Shown here in pieces: positions 37,001 to 47,951 of a DNA stretch of 64,000 nucleotides; position 1 is the stretch's first letter; every line of letters starts with the position of its first letter. The notes under the pieces were generated by a model that saw only the letters and a program-made list of their open reading frames with translations, searched no databases and had not been told where the DNA came from. The translations under genes and the position numbers were made by a program. This DNA comes from Neospora caninum Liverpool (lineage: Eukaryota > Apicomplexa > Conoidasida > Eucoccidiorida > Sarcocystidae), in assembly GCF_000208865.1 (NCBI RefSeq), contig NC_018385.1, forward strand, positions 1 through 64,000, given 5' to 3'.

Positions 37001-40000
37001 CCGGACGGCCGACACAGTGCAGAGGCGAGGCAGCGGGGGTCGTGCTCTGTTGACCTGGCATCATGTGGAGCGCCATTCCTGGTGACAGAGCATGATGAGC
37101 CGCGTCATGTGTGGCGTCGAGGCCTGCAAGGACTTGCGGTACTGGGAAAGTGGCATGGCTCGATGACGGTGTGGACACAGGGAGAGAAACGAGACATGCA
37201 GACGGGTGGAGCAGAGAACCGGGCGCTGGGGAAGCAGACAAAGGAGCTTTCCACGAGCGAGCAGGCACAGAAGTGGGGAGCGAACCCCGTGGACCCGCCA
37301 TCATCGGGTGTAGCGACGGCACACGCACAGGGGAGGGTTGGCGAGTACAAAGTTGATGAAGAACGGTGTTGTCCAGAAGTAAACGCGCGTTCAGTTTCTG
37401 CAATTCATCCAGTCTCTGAATCATGAGCTCGTCAGTTGACGACAGACACCGACCGTCGTCCACAGAGTCACTCAGGCTCGCCGAACCTCCTGTACTTTCG
37501 CCGGTTGCTGTCCTTCGGTGCTTCTTCTGTGCCGCTGCGACGTCGCCCGTGAATATCTGTAAGTTCTGCCTTAGTGTGATGACCTCATTTTGCAACTCCC
37601 GCACTTGGTCTTCTGTCAACCGATCCCGCTCCTCGTGAGACCTCTCGGCACCCGACTGTCGCTGAGTCGCAGCTCTCTTTGATGAGGGGGACAGCGACGC
37701 GGTCGGCTCAAGTCGGAGAGAGCCCTCAGCGCTGAAACGACGATTCTCGGTTGGCACACCGACACCCGAGACGATGGAAGATTCCTCCGCCATGGTTGGG
37801 TCTTCTCGAGTTGAGGCCCCCCTGGATGTTTCTTCTCCATCCGTAGCTGAGCGGTTGTCTGCGCTGCACATCCGACATGCTTTGAGAAGCGAGATCGTGA
37901 GAGCCCTTTGGTCTTCGGCGTCCAGGTTCTGAGAATCAAGCAGACTGGCAGCCTCCTCAAGACGACCCATCAGACTCCACAATCGGTCACACAAAATATC
38001 ACCTTCATTCTCTGCCCCTTCTCCGTTTCCTTCAGCACTCTCTTCTACTCTGGATTTCGACTCTGCGGCCTCGGTCTGTGTCTCTTCTGCTGTAGCGCAA
38101 CAATCGTTTAACGCCTCGTTCGCGCCGCCTGCTGCCTTTTTGCTTATTCCTTGTCTCTCTTCTGTGCTCCCTGTTTTCCTCAAGGAGGACGAAGCGAAGG
38201 ACTCAGCAGAGACAGTCCTTTCCCCGATTTGTTGCGGATTCGAACTCATCCTCTTGCCGGGGTCTTCTACAGCAATGTTCGCTAAATCCGTCCTTTCCCT
38301 TAGAGGAGGGGCTACCGCGTTGTGTAAAAGAGGAGTTACTGCCTTGCTACAGACTGAGCCGCCACGTGTGGGTTGAGAGCGAGGTGACTGCGGATCCAGC
38401 GGAGCTCGAGGCGTGAACACCATGCTGTCGACTGCATGGGTGAGAGCGTCTTGAGCGAGAGCCAGCGCATTTTGGAGTTGGTCTTTGTGCTGCAGGGTTG
38501 CCGAGAGATGGCGATTTAGTGCGTCCATCTCTTCCCGCAGACGACCTAGCTGCTTCTTCAAGTCCTCATTTTCTGCGTTCTTCTTCCGCATATCCTGGTA
38601 GTACTGGCGCTTCAATAATTGCTCAACCTGAAAACTCTCTTCCTGCATTGTTCTCTTCTCCTCTTCTTGTGCCTGAAGTTTCTCCGCCAGCATCTTCAGT
38701 TTCGCTGCCTCGCTGCCCACATCGCCGCAATTGGCCATTTCCGCTGAGAAGGCCGGACCGGACGCAAAACCTCCATCGCCACATTCTCCTTTCCCCGATA
38801 AACGCGGACAGAAGTCTGAATCGCTGTAGGCCTGAGAATGTGTACTTGGTCCTTCATGTGCAGGAGAAGAAGGTCCCCTTAGCAAGGCGTCCTCAACCTC
38901 TTCAAGCAGCACCGACTCCGTTCCCCGCTGTACGTCCACCGTCTTCATTCTCTGGTAGACGGCCCGGCTCAGATCCAGGCGCGTGAGAGCTTTGTTTAGA
39001 GGCATCCTTGCCGGTTCTCCCTTCTTGTTTGTAGCATATGCGACCAAAGACTGGCTAGGGACCGGCGACGCGGAATTACTACTCGGAGCCATCAAATCTG
39101 AGGAGCCCCGTTGTGGGTCACGACACAGATATCTTGTCTGCGGTACTTCCTCCTGTTCTTCAGTTCCCGCGATGGCCTCGTGGCTGATCTTGCAGTGCTC
39201 GAAAGCACGGGAACCAGCTGAATGTGACATGTCAGCTAAGTGTGCCGTGTCACCCGGATGAAAAGAAGTTCTTGCCGGTGAGCCCTCACAGCGAAAATCC
39301 CATCTATCATGCGGATCGCCAGAAGTTGGGTCAGAACTGTGGACTGGAAGGGGCGCAAGTGAAGCCGGTGATACGGCGCCACTTTCCGAATGTGGAGGGA
39401 TCGGATACTGCGGAGGAAGATGAGGGTGACCGCCTCCGACTCGAACCTGACCCTCCGGAGGAACTTGCGGACAAGCTGCGTGCGTCTGAGCAGAAGGCGC
39501 AGACGGATTCGTCATTCGACCAGCGAGGGGAGCAGACTCGGCCGCAAGAAGAATCGGAGGAAGACAGGGCGACGACTGAAGACACTCGCGGGCGGTGAAA
39601 CTTGGACTGATCTCGACTCCTGGTGCTTCACCCCTATTTTCTGGAGCAAAGGACACGTCCCGTCCAGTTCGCTGCGTACCATCACAATCGCAAAAGGTTG
39701 TCTCCACGACAGAAGATTGAGAGAAACCACTGGACGGAGGGGCACCACCGACGAATCCCATTCGCTGACGCTGCAGCACTTGACACTTTGCTGGATTCGA
39801 GGGGCCGAGAGACTCTGGACAAGGGAGGCGGTGTCGGTGCCGTGTAGCCGACGAGATGAATTGGTCCGCGTACAACACAGAACACGGCGCACTCACTGGA
39901 AGGTTCTGGTTAGTAAGATGCGGTCCGAGAACCGACTGACTGTGGTGCATCGTCTGATCAACTATGGCTCGATTACGGCGGCCCGACTGCTGTTGCCGGA

Positions 40001-40244
40001 GATGCAGCATATGTTGGAGCCTTTCCTGTTGAAGTTTTATTTCCTCATCGAGAAGAAAACCCTTCAGCGAAAATCCCGTACTCGACGGCACTGCTTTCGC
40101 GGTCAATACAGGAACAGAAGCAGAACTCATGGCTCCACTCTTCGCAGCCGAAGAAGCGGAATCTGAATGGTCGGTCGCTGCGGCCACCATCGCATACTCC
40201 TTTCCGCCAGCGACACGGTTTCCCGAGAGAAGCAATGACTTCAT
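34077..40244 (-). CDS. Very large, mostly disordered protein with coiled-coil segments, function unknown
   Basis: A single uninterrupted frame of 2055 codons from ATG 40244 to the stop at 34077. The frame remains open only seven codons upstream of this ATG, to near an acceptor-like TTTCCAG, so a 5' exon is possible. Composition is Ser/Pro/Gly/Ala-rich and low in hydrophobic segments. Predicted helical or coiled segments by eye: about residues 60-90 (DEEIKLQQERLQHMLHLRQQ), a strong heptad region at about 515-605 (KMLAEKLQAQEEEKRT, then LKKQLGRLREEMDALNRHL), about 868-898 and about 940-963 (RLDELQKLNARLLLDN). No enzyme motif, signal peptide or membrane segment was found. The layout resembles cytoskeletal or scaffold proteins of coccidians, but that is inference only. 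Confidence 0.85.
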   Translation of the reverse strand: MKSLLLSGNRVAGGKEYAMVAAATDHSDSASSAAKSGAMSSASVPVLTAKAVPSSTGFSLKGFLLDEEIKLQQERLQHMLHLRQQQSGRRNRAIVDQTMHHSQSVLGPHLTNQNLPVSAPCSVLYADQFISSATRHRHRLPCPESLGPSNPAKCQVLQRQRMGFVGGAPPSSGFSQSSVVETTFCDCDGTQRTGRDVSFAPENRGEAPGVEISPSFTARECLQSSPCLPPILLAAESAPLAGRMTNPSAPSAQTHAACPQVPPEGQVRVGGGHPHLPPQYPIPPHSESGAVSPASLAPLPVHSSDPTSGDPHDRWDFRCEGSPARTSFHPGDTAHLADMSHSAGSRAFEHCKISHEAIAGTEEQEEVPQTRYLCRDPQRGSSDLMAPSSNSASPVPSQSLVAYATNKKGEPARMPLNKALTRLDLSRAVYQRMKTVDVQRGTESVLLEEVEDALLRGPSSPAHEGPSTHSQAYSDSDFCPRLSGKGECGDGGFASGPAFSAEMANCGDVGSEAAKLKMLAEKLQAQEEEKRTMQEESFQVEQLLKRQYYQDMRKKNAENEDLKKQLGRLREEMDALNRHLSATLQHKDQLQNALALAQDALTHAVDSMVFTPRAPLDPQSPRSQPTRGGSVCSKAVTPLLHNAVAPPLRERTDLANIAVEDPGKRMSSNPQQIGERTVSAESFASSSLRKTGSTEERQGISKKAAGGANEALNDCCATAEETQTEAAESKSRVEESAEGNGEGAENEGDILCDRLWSLMGRLEEAASLLDSQNLDAEDQRALTISLLKACRMCSADNRSATDGEETSRGASTREDPTMAEESSIVSGVGVPTENRRFSAEGSLRLEPTASLSPSSKRAATQRQSGAERSHEERDRLTEDQVRELQNEVITLRQNLQIFTGDVAAAQKKHRRTATGESTGGSASLSDSVDDGRCLSSTDELMIQRLDELQKLNARLLLDNTVLHQLCTRQPSPVRVPSLHPMMAGPRGSLPTSVPARSWKAPLSASPAPGSLLHPSACLVSLPVSTPSSSHATFPVPQVLAGLDATHDAAHHALSPGMALHMMPGQQSTTPAASPLHCVGRPEGQSASSALHKNSQVLPSANSRSLFPGILPPEQGRPLAHTAARPADFQVAQLVGTDGENRPVSGERDRTGALELCERQTAEHTGDKEPQVQELWLKTTKPSLRSRKSEGATPFPDAQASEATALPIKSATEAHRWPDCKPKGVGRRKMVPSQSQPVLGTAERQGSRKVKPAFSQSEDSGAGCHRSGDAGTTSLPPLFATQTGETTNQRPSMCKGKTVGDAKSEQGEKTYPRLPRRMVKHSVSAVELPVLRGPLAEHVSKAARGSAVPVWSSPSKLPPLLTENTQRVNFTCSGMATYSTSPFHPGAKPVSVSIPDALGPGDVGARAAVSGVYFCQVSPGRAAEANQLAVWGRGYPVSVVGLHGNVGQSVAKVFQRNVRKGSRGDETGRSHGSRGQSGGFLWAAGSGSISRVQRRSVSCVSGASSEPEARATTGSDRVRHAQSTSDEATVKSALHAAPGFAQSQLKGSDVRQGVSSSPLSSRPTTPVTPGTSTSTTPPLHHVQNGGYPYHLGGLPYYYYLPGVPAPVSNNSDNTSCQALRDHAPNSTVNFRYVAYAYPTVSTAPTSFTPLQVCSSEGVSPEFRHGASLSREGTLPRTGSRPSASLSDCGESGAAAFGSCASVNQMWDAARCPHSRTAAATHCQRHLEAPQFMTGPGSREVLHNSGDSRSTEHVLCDSPQTKVAPRASHAASQSTPLLKSTRAPPRAPATPQEGNLTGPKARLGRSSATASKRWGVSPTSGTFRPFETFTAFLQKQFLGLAGTGTSGASQVGTADQTAARGRSLTSPIRGKAARVSSGGTGLGSPESKKMQPGAGDRSAMRARLTTSVAAPSQGRLRNKDTGTRLHRVRAPQKPSGSFGPAVGSSREQELRDSPGDTKATWLPNGLGTTSTAASQISSASSKQHPKGPLCGMNVFCDVPLLQHSSVHHLCEDAASQGSLISTPKLEIEVEDRRGSVPVGRLLGPAVSMSTLYQLQAR

Positions 40245-43200
40245 ACCATCCACGTCCTTTGACAACCACCAACTGGAAATACCTTAGAAAGAATCGATAG
40301 GGACACGCGCAGAGTGGCAGTGACATGTAAGGACTGAAGAAGTCCCACCAACGGTCCACATGGATATGGAAATAACTTTGCTGAAATAACGAAGGGGAAT
40401 ACAACGACAGCAACTGGACAAGCAGCTCGTAGGGGCTTGTCCAGTTGCGAAATGAAAAAAACAGTCGCCCTTGCACACAGAAGCTTCTAGACTCGGAAGG
40501 CGACAGTAACATCTGGAAGTCGTTGCCTCATGAGTGGCTAGGAGCCGCCAATAACACAGAGCAATTGCAGCGCAATACTTCCACTACGGCTCGGGAACCC
40601 GCTGGACATCGTAGCTCACGAGCTTACGGTGGCGGCGGTGAGCGCACACCTGAGGAATATTCACGACGCTACGAGGGCAATAATCGTGTAACAGACAAGA
40701 CAAGGTGGCTGTCACGAAGTCCACTCGACATTTCCAAAGCCTTGGCGTGCCACGCCAAACCACTCAACGTCCATGTACACAGTTATACGTGGAGAACTCA
40801 TCTTGCACACGAAACTTGGTCAAAAAGAAGACGTATTTCGGAGCTCGTTAGACGCAGCTCACGAGTGGAAAAAGCTTAACGCACCGTGATCGGACGCCAC
40901 TCGGCGCAATCCGTTTTGCCATCTGCCTCCGGGCGTTCACTGGATATCCTTGCAACACAGCAGCGACAATACGGATGTGTCATTAGTGAGACAGCGGCGG
41001 TTGACTCTGAAAAGCACACAGCCAGAAGCGCCTAGCGAAGAGTGGAAAATGTTTTGTTTTGTAACACAACTCTGTAGCAGCTGTGATTTCCTCACGGCGT
41101 CAAAATACGCGCTTTGCCGGTTCCTCAAGCAGCGGGACGGAGGGGGGGAGGGGGGCAAGGTGCGGGCAAAACTTTAGAGTTTTTTCCTTGGCGACAGGGC
41201 ACTTGACGAGCGGCCACAGACGGAAAACGTGTCCGAATCAGGAGGCAAAACCGCGCGCTCAAAGGTGGGGAATGCGGCGAGAAGACGCCAACTAAAACCG
41301 TGCCCTTCCGGCGGCCACCAGCCAGATATGAGGTGTCTGCTTGACGACTGGGGCGCCGGCGCTGTTGAGTAGGTACACTGCAGCTGCTCAACCGACGAAG
41401 GTGCAAACGAAGACCTGCGTTGGATGAGTGCATGAGGAACCGGCAACTGGAGGGAGGCTTTGGAACAATATCGTTTTTTGCGCGTTTGACTACAGAGCAG
41501 AAACGCACGAGTAAGCGAACACGCTTCAAAGTAGTTCAATCTCGTGTGAAAACTTCCGGCATAGCTGCGCGGGACCGGCAGCTGTTTTTCGCCACTGGAA
41601 GCAGCAGACGTCGTGCGCAGTCGTTGTAGGTCGCGCCGGAGGCACTGGACGAACAACCGGCAGCGGACAAGAGTCTTGAGATGGAATACCCTGTATTCCT
41701 TGAAAAAACCGGCAGCGATAAAGTAGAAAAGAAGAAAGATCGATACGGGAGAAATAGGAGCAAACAACGCAGAACGACTGGGGTGACAAAGCCGAAGGGG
41801 GGTCACCGTCGGGCAATGGAAACAGAAGACGCGCGCTGTCTGACAGTCGCTGGCGGCTGCGATCTCTTCAGTTCGTTGAGAGAGAGGAGACAACGTGGGT
41901 TGCGCTGCTGAGTTTCCCATTGCAAACTATTGATGGGCGGCTGAACCCCAAACCTCCCGAGAAACAGGTGATAGTCTGATGAAGTCGCAGTGTACGATCA
42001 AGACAAGCTCGCTGTCTCCCTGGTTTTCAACCCAGTAGCCCTTTCACACGGCGCATCCCAAATATAAGGGCAACAAAAAACCTCGATTTTCCTGGAAAAC
42101 ATAGTGGCTGCTACAGCAGTCAGCAGCTTCCGACGGCAGAGGAGGTTATATTTTCAAGCGTAACGTGGCGTGACAGCCATTTCCGTGCCTGTCAGAATGT
42201 CTTAAGCTGGTTTAGTCCGACACAACGACCTTAACGAATGCCGGTGATGTGAATCAACACCTCTGGCACGTTCAAGAATGCTGTAGCAGCTAAGCGTCAG
42301 TGGGTTGTGTCCCACTCAACAGGAGCAACTGTGGCACAGACCGAGACGAATGAGGGAAACTACTGGGGGTTCGACGCCAGTAGAACCAGGGATTTTTTGT
42401 CTGTTACGCGCAGGACTGGTTTGCACTTCGCTTTCGTCAAAGGGGCTCGATCAAAACGCTGCGTTGTGTGTATGACTACGAACACGCCTGTTCGATTTTA
42501 TTCCAGAAAGTAAGTCCCATCTTGAGGCCGAGACATTTCGGTGCTGTTCGAAAGAGAAACGTGTTGGCACCAGCCCTAGAAGCTCGACTGACTGTCGGCC
42601 TTTTCAGTGGCCTCGTCGCTCCTCATAGTCCATGCTAGCGCTGCTGCAGAATATTTGTGAAGGATAGCGACTTCCGTGTAGCTTGTCTAATTCAAGGAGT
42701 TCGCGATCGGAGCGATACATGCAGCAGCGGTTGATTTCCATTCTCATGCTTTGCATCTGGTACAATCTGCGTGTGATGCGTTGGTGACCTCAGAGGTAAC
42801 CGAGTTGAGACAACTCCGTGAACATCTGTCATCACAAGTGCGGAGCAGGTAAAGCACTCCTGCTCGATGCGCTTTCGGTCCTGATGTCGCGCTCAGAGAG
42901 GAATTGTTGTGCTCGTTAGCCACGGAGGTGGATTGTTCTGGTACTATTAATTACCTTGAAGCGCATCAAAATAATGTTGAACTGCTACGACGCGGGGTCC
43001 CCACTCGCGCTTCCGGGTGCCCGCTAGGTAGTCTCCGCCACCACGAACTCATATACCGACGGACTGGACTTACGTTCCTTTTTTCTGCCGTTGAAACGTT
43101 GCGTGAAGCAGTTTGTTACATATCCATGCGGCATGAGGCTAGTCGGTTCGTGATTTCTCTAGTTGTGAGCCCCCCGCTGGAACCACTCATTCATAGGCTT

Positions 43201-44691
43201 TTTCGCGAGGGTCAGGCTTAGCCACTATTGTTTATGTTCCGTTTCAGAGCAAGTCCGTCTAACTATGAAGGCATGGCTCTACAGTCGCTTTGCAGTGAGT
43301 AATGTTTCACCAGTTCCTAGCCCCTAGGCACCAAGTTGCTGCATTGTGCCAGAGCTTACTGAAGAAAAGTGGCTGAAAACCGAAGGGGTGAGTCGGAGCC
43401 GTCCACGCTTCTCACCATCTCAGGACGAGTCACACTTCGTCGCGATGGGTAGACGAACAACACAACGGACGTACGCAAGTTTGTAACCGATATCAACAGC
43501 ACCGGAGGCTGCGTCCCAAGGGAAGCGACCTATGTTTCATTAGGAGACCAGAGGAGGAAAAGTTTACAAGCACTGGGGTGCGTAGTATCGACCCTAAAAA
43601 ACACGGCAGTAGCCCTCAACTACTTGCACAGATGTTTGGGAGATAAACCCCCTACAAAATGCGGGGAAATGTAGAAATTCGATGCTGTATGACACCCAAA
43701 CATATCTCACAACCTTGATGCCACAATTTCTCGATCGTCCCCGAAAGGGTCGATCGCTTCCTCACTCGTTACACTCCCAGAGCGGAGTCTCCGTGTACTG
43801 CCACCCCCTAAGGAAAGGGTCGTCCCTGATCCGGGGGCCCCAGTAGTTTCTGAGGGGCCTCTGGAGCCGTCCGCAGCCGGAGAGAAGCCGAACGTACCTC
43901 GTCTGTGGTCGTCCGTGTGCGAACGGCTAGACGCCAGCCTGCTGCGGCAAGGATAGACACAGGTTTGAACACGCGATGGCACACCACCTTTAGGAGGCCA
44001 TGTGCACGCCATTCGCAGTTTCGATGGGGCACCCACTGATGCTTCCAGACAACAGTCAGACCGGCCGCAGAAAAAATTACGGACGAAGATCCCAGTGAAT
44101 TAATCCACACGAAATGTAGGACGGATTCACTATGCTTGAGAATGCAACAAGCCTCGGGCACTGACTCATGTGTCTCTCAAAAATACCAAGCATGTCAGCC
44201 GGACTTCACTGATGTCTTAAAGGCGACGCAGTTCCCCGCTTTTTTGCACTGCAGCGCGTACTTCTGTATAAACCAACACGTAACACGAGTTAAAGCAACA
44301 TGGTTGCCATGATGTATGCGATCAGCAAGATACCTACGTTTTACCCAGGTCCAAGTACCATCCTATGCGTGCCACACTCTATTACCACTGCGGGGCTCGG
44401 AAACTGACAGATGAACGCTGCTGCATTACCCACAAACGGCAGAAGTCTTCGAAGCCATCGCAGAGGAAGATTTCTCGAACCCATGAGAAGCGAGAGCAAG
44501 TTTAGGACTTGCTCCTGCGCTCCATTCCCTGCACGGTTGTTTCCGGTGACAGAATTTTCCGCAACGACCCCCAGCCCCAAACCAGAGTTCTGGCGCACAA
44601 CACCATTGGCGGGAACCAGGAGTTTTTTTCACTTACTGCTCTGTGGCAGTATCTCACAAAACAAGGAATTCAGGTTTCCGACAATCCTTAC
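40245..44691. other. Intergenic region, mostly unassigned
   Basis: About 4.4 kb upstream of the 2055-residue gene. It presumably holds that gene's promoter and long leader and the 3' part of the next minus-strand gene. A minus-strand frame at 41920-41174 is listed separately. Possible terminal exons of the multi-pass protein lie at 43.7-44.6 kb. Between 41.9 and 43.7 kb I see nothing supportable. Confidence 0.5.
41174..41920 (-). CDS. Uncertain 248-codon frame in the leader region
   Basis: An ATG-started frame begins MGNSAAQP, a shape compatible with N-myristoylation, and contains one hydrophobic stretch (about residues 54-72, VSIFLLFYFIAAGFF). The rest is Ser/Arg/Leu-rich with no domain. 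It sits about 0.9-1.7 kb upstream of the 2055-residue gene on the same strand, so it may be an upstream exon, an upstream open reading frame in a long leader, or chance. I do not recognise it. Confidence 0.2.
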   Translation of the reverse strand: MGNSAAQPTLSPLSQRTEEIAAASDCQTARVFCFHCPTVTPLRLCHPSRSALFAPISPVSIFLLFYFIAAGFFKEYRVFHLKTLVRCRLFVQCLRRDLQRLRTTSAASSGEKQLPVPRSYAGSFHTRLNYFEACSLTRAFLLCSQTRKKRYCSKASLQLPVPHALIQRRSSFAPSSVEQLQCTYSTAPAPQSSSRHLISGWWPPEGHGFSWRLLAAFPTFERAVLPPDSDTFSVCGRSSSALSPRKKL

Positions 44692-47600
44692 TGCGCTCGC
44701 GTTCGCCATCGTATGTAGCGGACATTCATTTCAACTCCCGTCAAGATGGGGGCGAAGCCAATAACGATGCCAGCCAGTAATCCGAATACAAGGCCGACTG
44801 CAGTCGCACACGCAGGGTACAGCCAAAGCATTGAATTTGTGCTTGTGCTTGCGTTCACACAAAAGAGGAAAAAGTGCCAACGCAGCCACTTCCGTACGCA
44901 TGAACTGCAAAGTCATCATCTCCTCAGCACTAGGTCCGTTTGATGGGGAGAAACGGTTAAGCGCTGCCTTCTCTATGTAAGCAGCAATGCTATTCCATCC
45001 GCATTGGTAGTACACCGTCGAAGCGATTCCAAACGTATCATGATCAATAAAAGTGGTTCCGTGGGACGATAATGCAGCAACTGACAAACACAGAATCCGA
45101 TGAGCAAGCAGAAGGGCACCACCGGCGTTAACTGAACACTGAAGAATTGCTATTTGCACGTCTTCTGAATCCACTGCAAGCTCGATCAGTGGCTTACGAG
45201 TTACAGCTACAGGGGTTGCGCTAGCAAGTCCAGCAATTGTGGCTCCTGCGATGGATCCACCGAAACCGCCAATCCAGGCACCTCGCGTCCCCACCAGTAC
45301 AGAGGAGACAGCAAATGACATAAAGCCACCTCCAGCATACAGTGCGCTCGTCCAGCACTGGTTAACGAGTCCACCCAACAAACCTCCAGCAACTAGGCCT
45401 GAAAAAACCAAAAACATAATACGAGTTCGAGGATCATCAGAGCCGCACAGCGTACAGCTGTAGTTGCGCTTGTTTGTGGATTCGATGCTGATAGGTGGAT
45501 AGTAGTCAGTGTTTGACTACCCAACTGCTGGACGGCACAGGGGAAGTATGCACCCATATGGTACACTCACCAACGCCAGATGCCAACAGTATCACCCAGC
45601 CACCGTGGCGGAAGAAGTTTTTGGAAAAAAAACCCTGACACACATGCAAGGGGTTGCAGCAAGCAAAACGCATGTGTCCCGTCGCGGACTACCCGGTTAT
45701 GGCATCTTTATCACCGTCTCTCTGTGGTCTGTCATATGCCGAAACGGCACATAACACTCGATAAATCCACGCACAGTAAACAGGAGTGTTAATCCGTATA
45801 TACGCAATCATTCCTTCTTTTTTGATCTCAAGGTGAGGATAGCGGCAAGCACGGAGGAACTAGTCTTCATGTGTACACCTTCGGTAGACGCTTGCAAAGA
45901 TTACCACACCCTCCAGAGAGCAAGAGTGTGCGAGGTCAACCAGGCCAATCCATTTGCCACATCGACTGAACGATCTTAGCGATGTGATGACGGCCAAACA
46001 TAGTGAAAACCATCCAAACAATGTAATAAACCCGAATAGAGGGGACACTCCCCAAAGCTACCAGCTGTTACCAGGTCGCATTTGGAGTGAAAAACTCTAC
46101 CTTGGAAAACAACTGAGACATGAGAATTGTCGCCGCCAAAACGGAAACACCGCTAATGACCAGGACACTAACGCCTCCGATAACGACCGGTATGCACGTG
46201 CATCGGTCGAAGCACACGTTGTTAGGCTGCAGAAGAACGGGGCACAACAAAACACTTGAGCGTCTGAAGTAAAAAAAACAAGCGAATTCAAAGACCTGGT
46301 TGACGCCATTTCTGTGGCCGTTTCCGATCGAATTCAACACCCGTACCACATCGGTTCCCGGGATCGAGGAGACCGGCACAAACCAGTAGCGGTACGGTCG
46401 TGATGAATGTGTAGGAATGACTGCTGATGGAGAAGCCTCTCGACGGGGGACGCCGTGGCACGCAAACGCCTTTCGCTGGTGCTATGGTATCGTATGGTGC
46501 CGACGGGTAGCTGTGAAGAACAAAATACCAACAACTGTAAGACTTACAGACTGTAGTAGCTCTTCCGCTGCACCCAGCTGAGTGACCCCACTCCCCGCAT
46601 TTTCATCCCCCTCCGATGGCATGCCGGCATCCGAGATTGAGACGTCATGTCCTTCTTTGACCTCGGTTTCTTCTGGCTGGCTTTCTGGGGCCACATGCTG
46701 AGGGCCCCCGTCACTTGGCGTTGCAATCGTTCCTTGAACTTGACTTTCGGATGAAACGGGAACTGCAGCATGCACAGACATACAGGGACAGCTGCTACAT
46801 CTCCGAAAACTGTATGGGTATAGTATGTAATCCCTTCCCGGTACAGTAACATGTAAACGGAGACTCCACCATGAATTGCCTGGCCCTGGAAACCGTTTAG
46901 GCTCCCGCAACTTATCTGGAGCAGGCTCGACAACGATGACGCCACTGGCAGTTGAGACCACGGCGCCGGCGTGAGCATCTGGCGTTTCTGTGGGTGACAT
47001 ACCGTTCAGCGGAATAACCGGCGATATTGGAACTGTGGATGAGGCTTGCGCCACTATCCCAGGCATCGCTCCTGAAGCGGGAACGACACTAGGTGAGAGT
47101 GGCTGATTCAGACTCGGCTGAGTCACCGACGCAGACTGAGGTGTTGTGGCTGTCGCAAGAGGAAGTGCGATGCTTGGCTGGAAAGCCAGTGTCTGCTGTT
47201 GGGGCACAGATGAAGACGCAGCAGGAGCCACCACAGGTTCGGGTGAAGCTGGGGCCGGTGGCGCATTGCTAACCACGGATGTTGGCAGTGGGGCGAGTGG
47301 AGGTGGAGGCAAGACGTTCACAAATGGCAGAGCGTTCGCAATCCTAGTAGCAATAGGAGACTGCATGGCTGTCGTATTCACGTAGGAGATAACTGGCAGC
47401 TCTGGGAGATGTGGCAGGGGGAGATCAGAAAGAGGACCGGCAGGAGGGGTTGGTTGCGGTAGCCACGTCTCCAGCGGCCGTGGCGCTAAGTACGGACCAC
47501 CTGTGGTTGAAGCAGGCGGTTCGGCCGCGGCCGTTGAATTTGCACCTAAGAACGATGTGAGAGTGTCTTCAGGGCTGGTTAGTTGGTCTGGTACAACTGT

Positions 47601-47951
47601 GTGATCCTTGCCACTCGCTGAAAACTCGCTGATCTGGCCTCGGTAAGCATCACTGGGTGGCTGGTCACGCAGGAATCCGTGGCGTGAAACTGCAGCACTC
47701 CACGGTGCATTCCTCACAAAACGTTTTGGGCTTGCGCGGCCAGACAAACCTGGATCAAGCTGAGTCAGGTGTTCCGTGGTCGTTGCAGCCAACGTTTCCG
47801 GCGCGCGGGCAGTAAGACCAGCAGTCGAACAAATTTGCCATGGGCAGGGCAGGGAAGTCATTAATGAAAGGAGAAGAGTAACCCACCACATGGTTGACCA
47901 TGTGACGCAGACCAACGCACTGAACTTGTGGAGATACCAGGCTGACCCCAT
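44692..47951 (-). CDS. Proline-rich multi-pass membrane protein, at least 7 exons, 3' end unresolved
   Basis: Exons: 47951-46548, 46481-46296, 46226-46101, 46057-45905, 45634-45571, 45398-44898, 44797-44692. All phases agree, giving at least 846 residues. The start is the AAAATGG at 47951. A hydrophobic leader (VTWSTMWWVTLLLSLM) marks secretory entry. Exon 1 then encodes about 400 residues rich in Pro, Ala, Ser and Thr. Exons 3-7 encode hydrophobic, Gly-rich segments compatible with six or more membrane spans, for example VVIGGVSVLVISGVSVLAA, LVAGGLLGGLVN, IGGFGGSIAGATIAGLA and LVFGLLAGIVIGFAPIL. Exon 7 ends at a good donor (GCGCA|GTAAGG), so further exons follow, perhaps to about 43.7 kb. 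If that donor is not used, translation stops immediately after RTRAQ. I do not recognise the family. A secretory-organelle or vacuole membrane protein is inference. Confidence 0.65.

Noticed and set aside
39390..40166. 258-codon plus-strand frame
   Set aside because: It lies opposite the 2055-codon minus-strand gene and has shadow-like Arg/Ser-rich composition.
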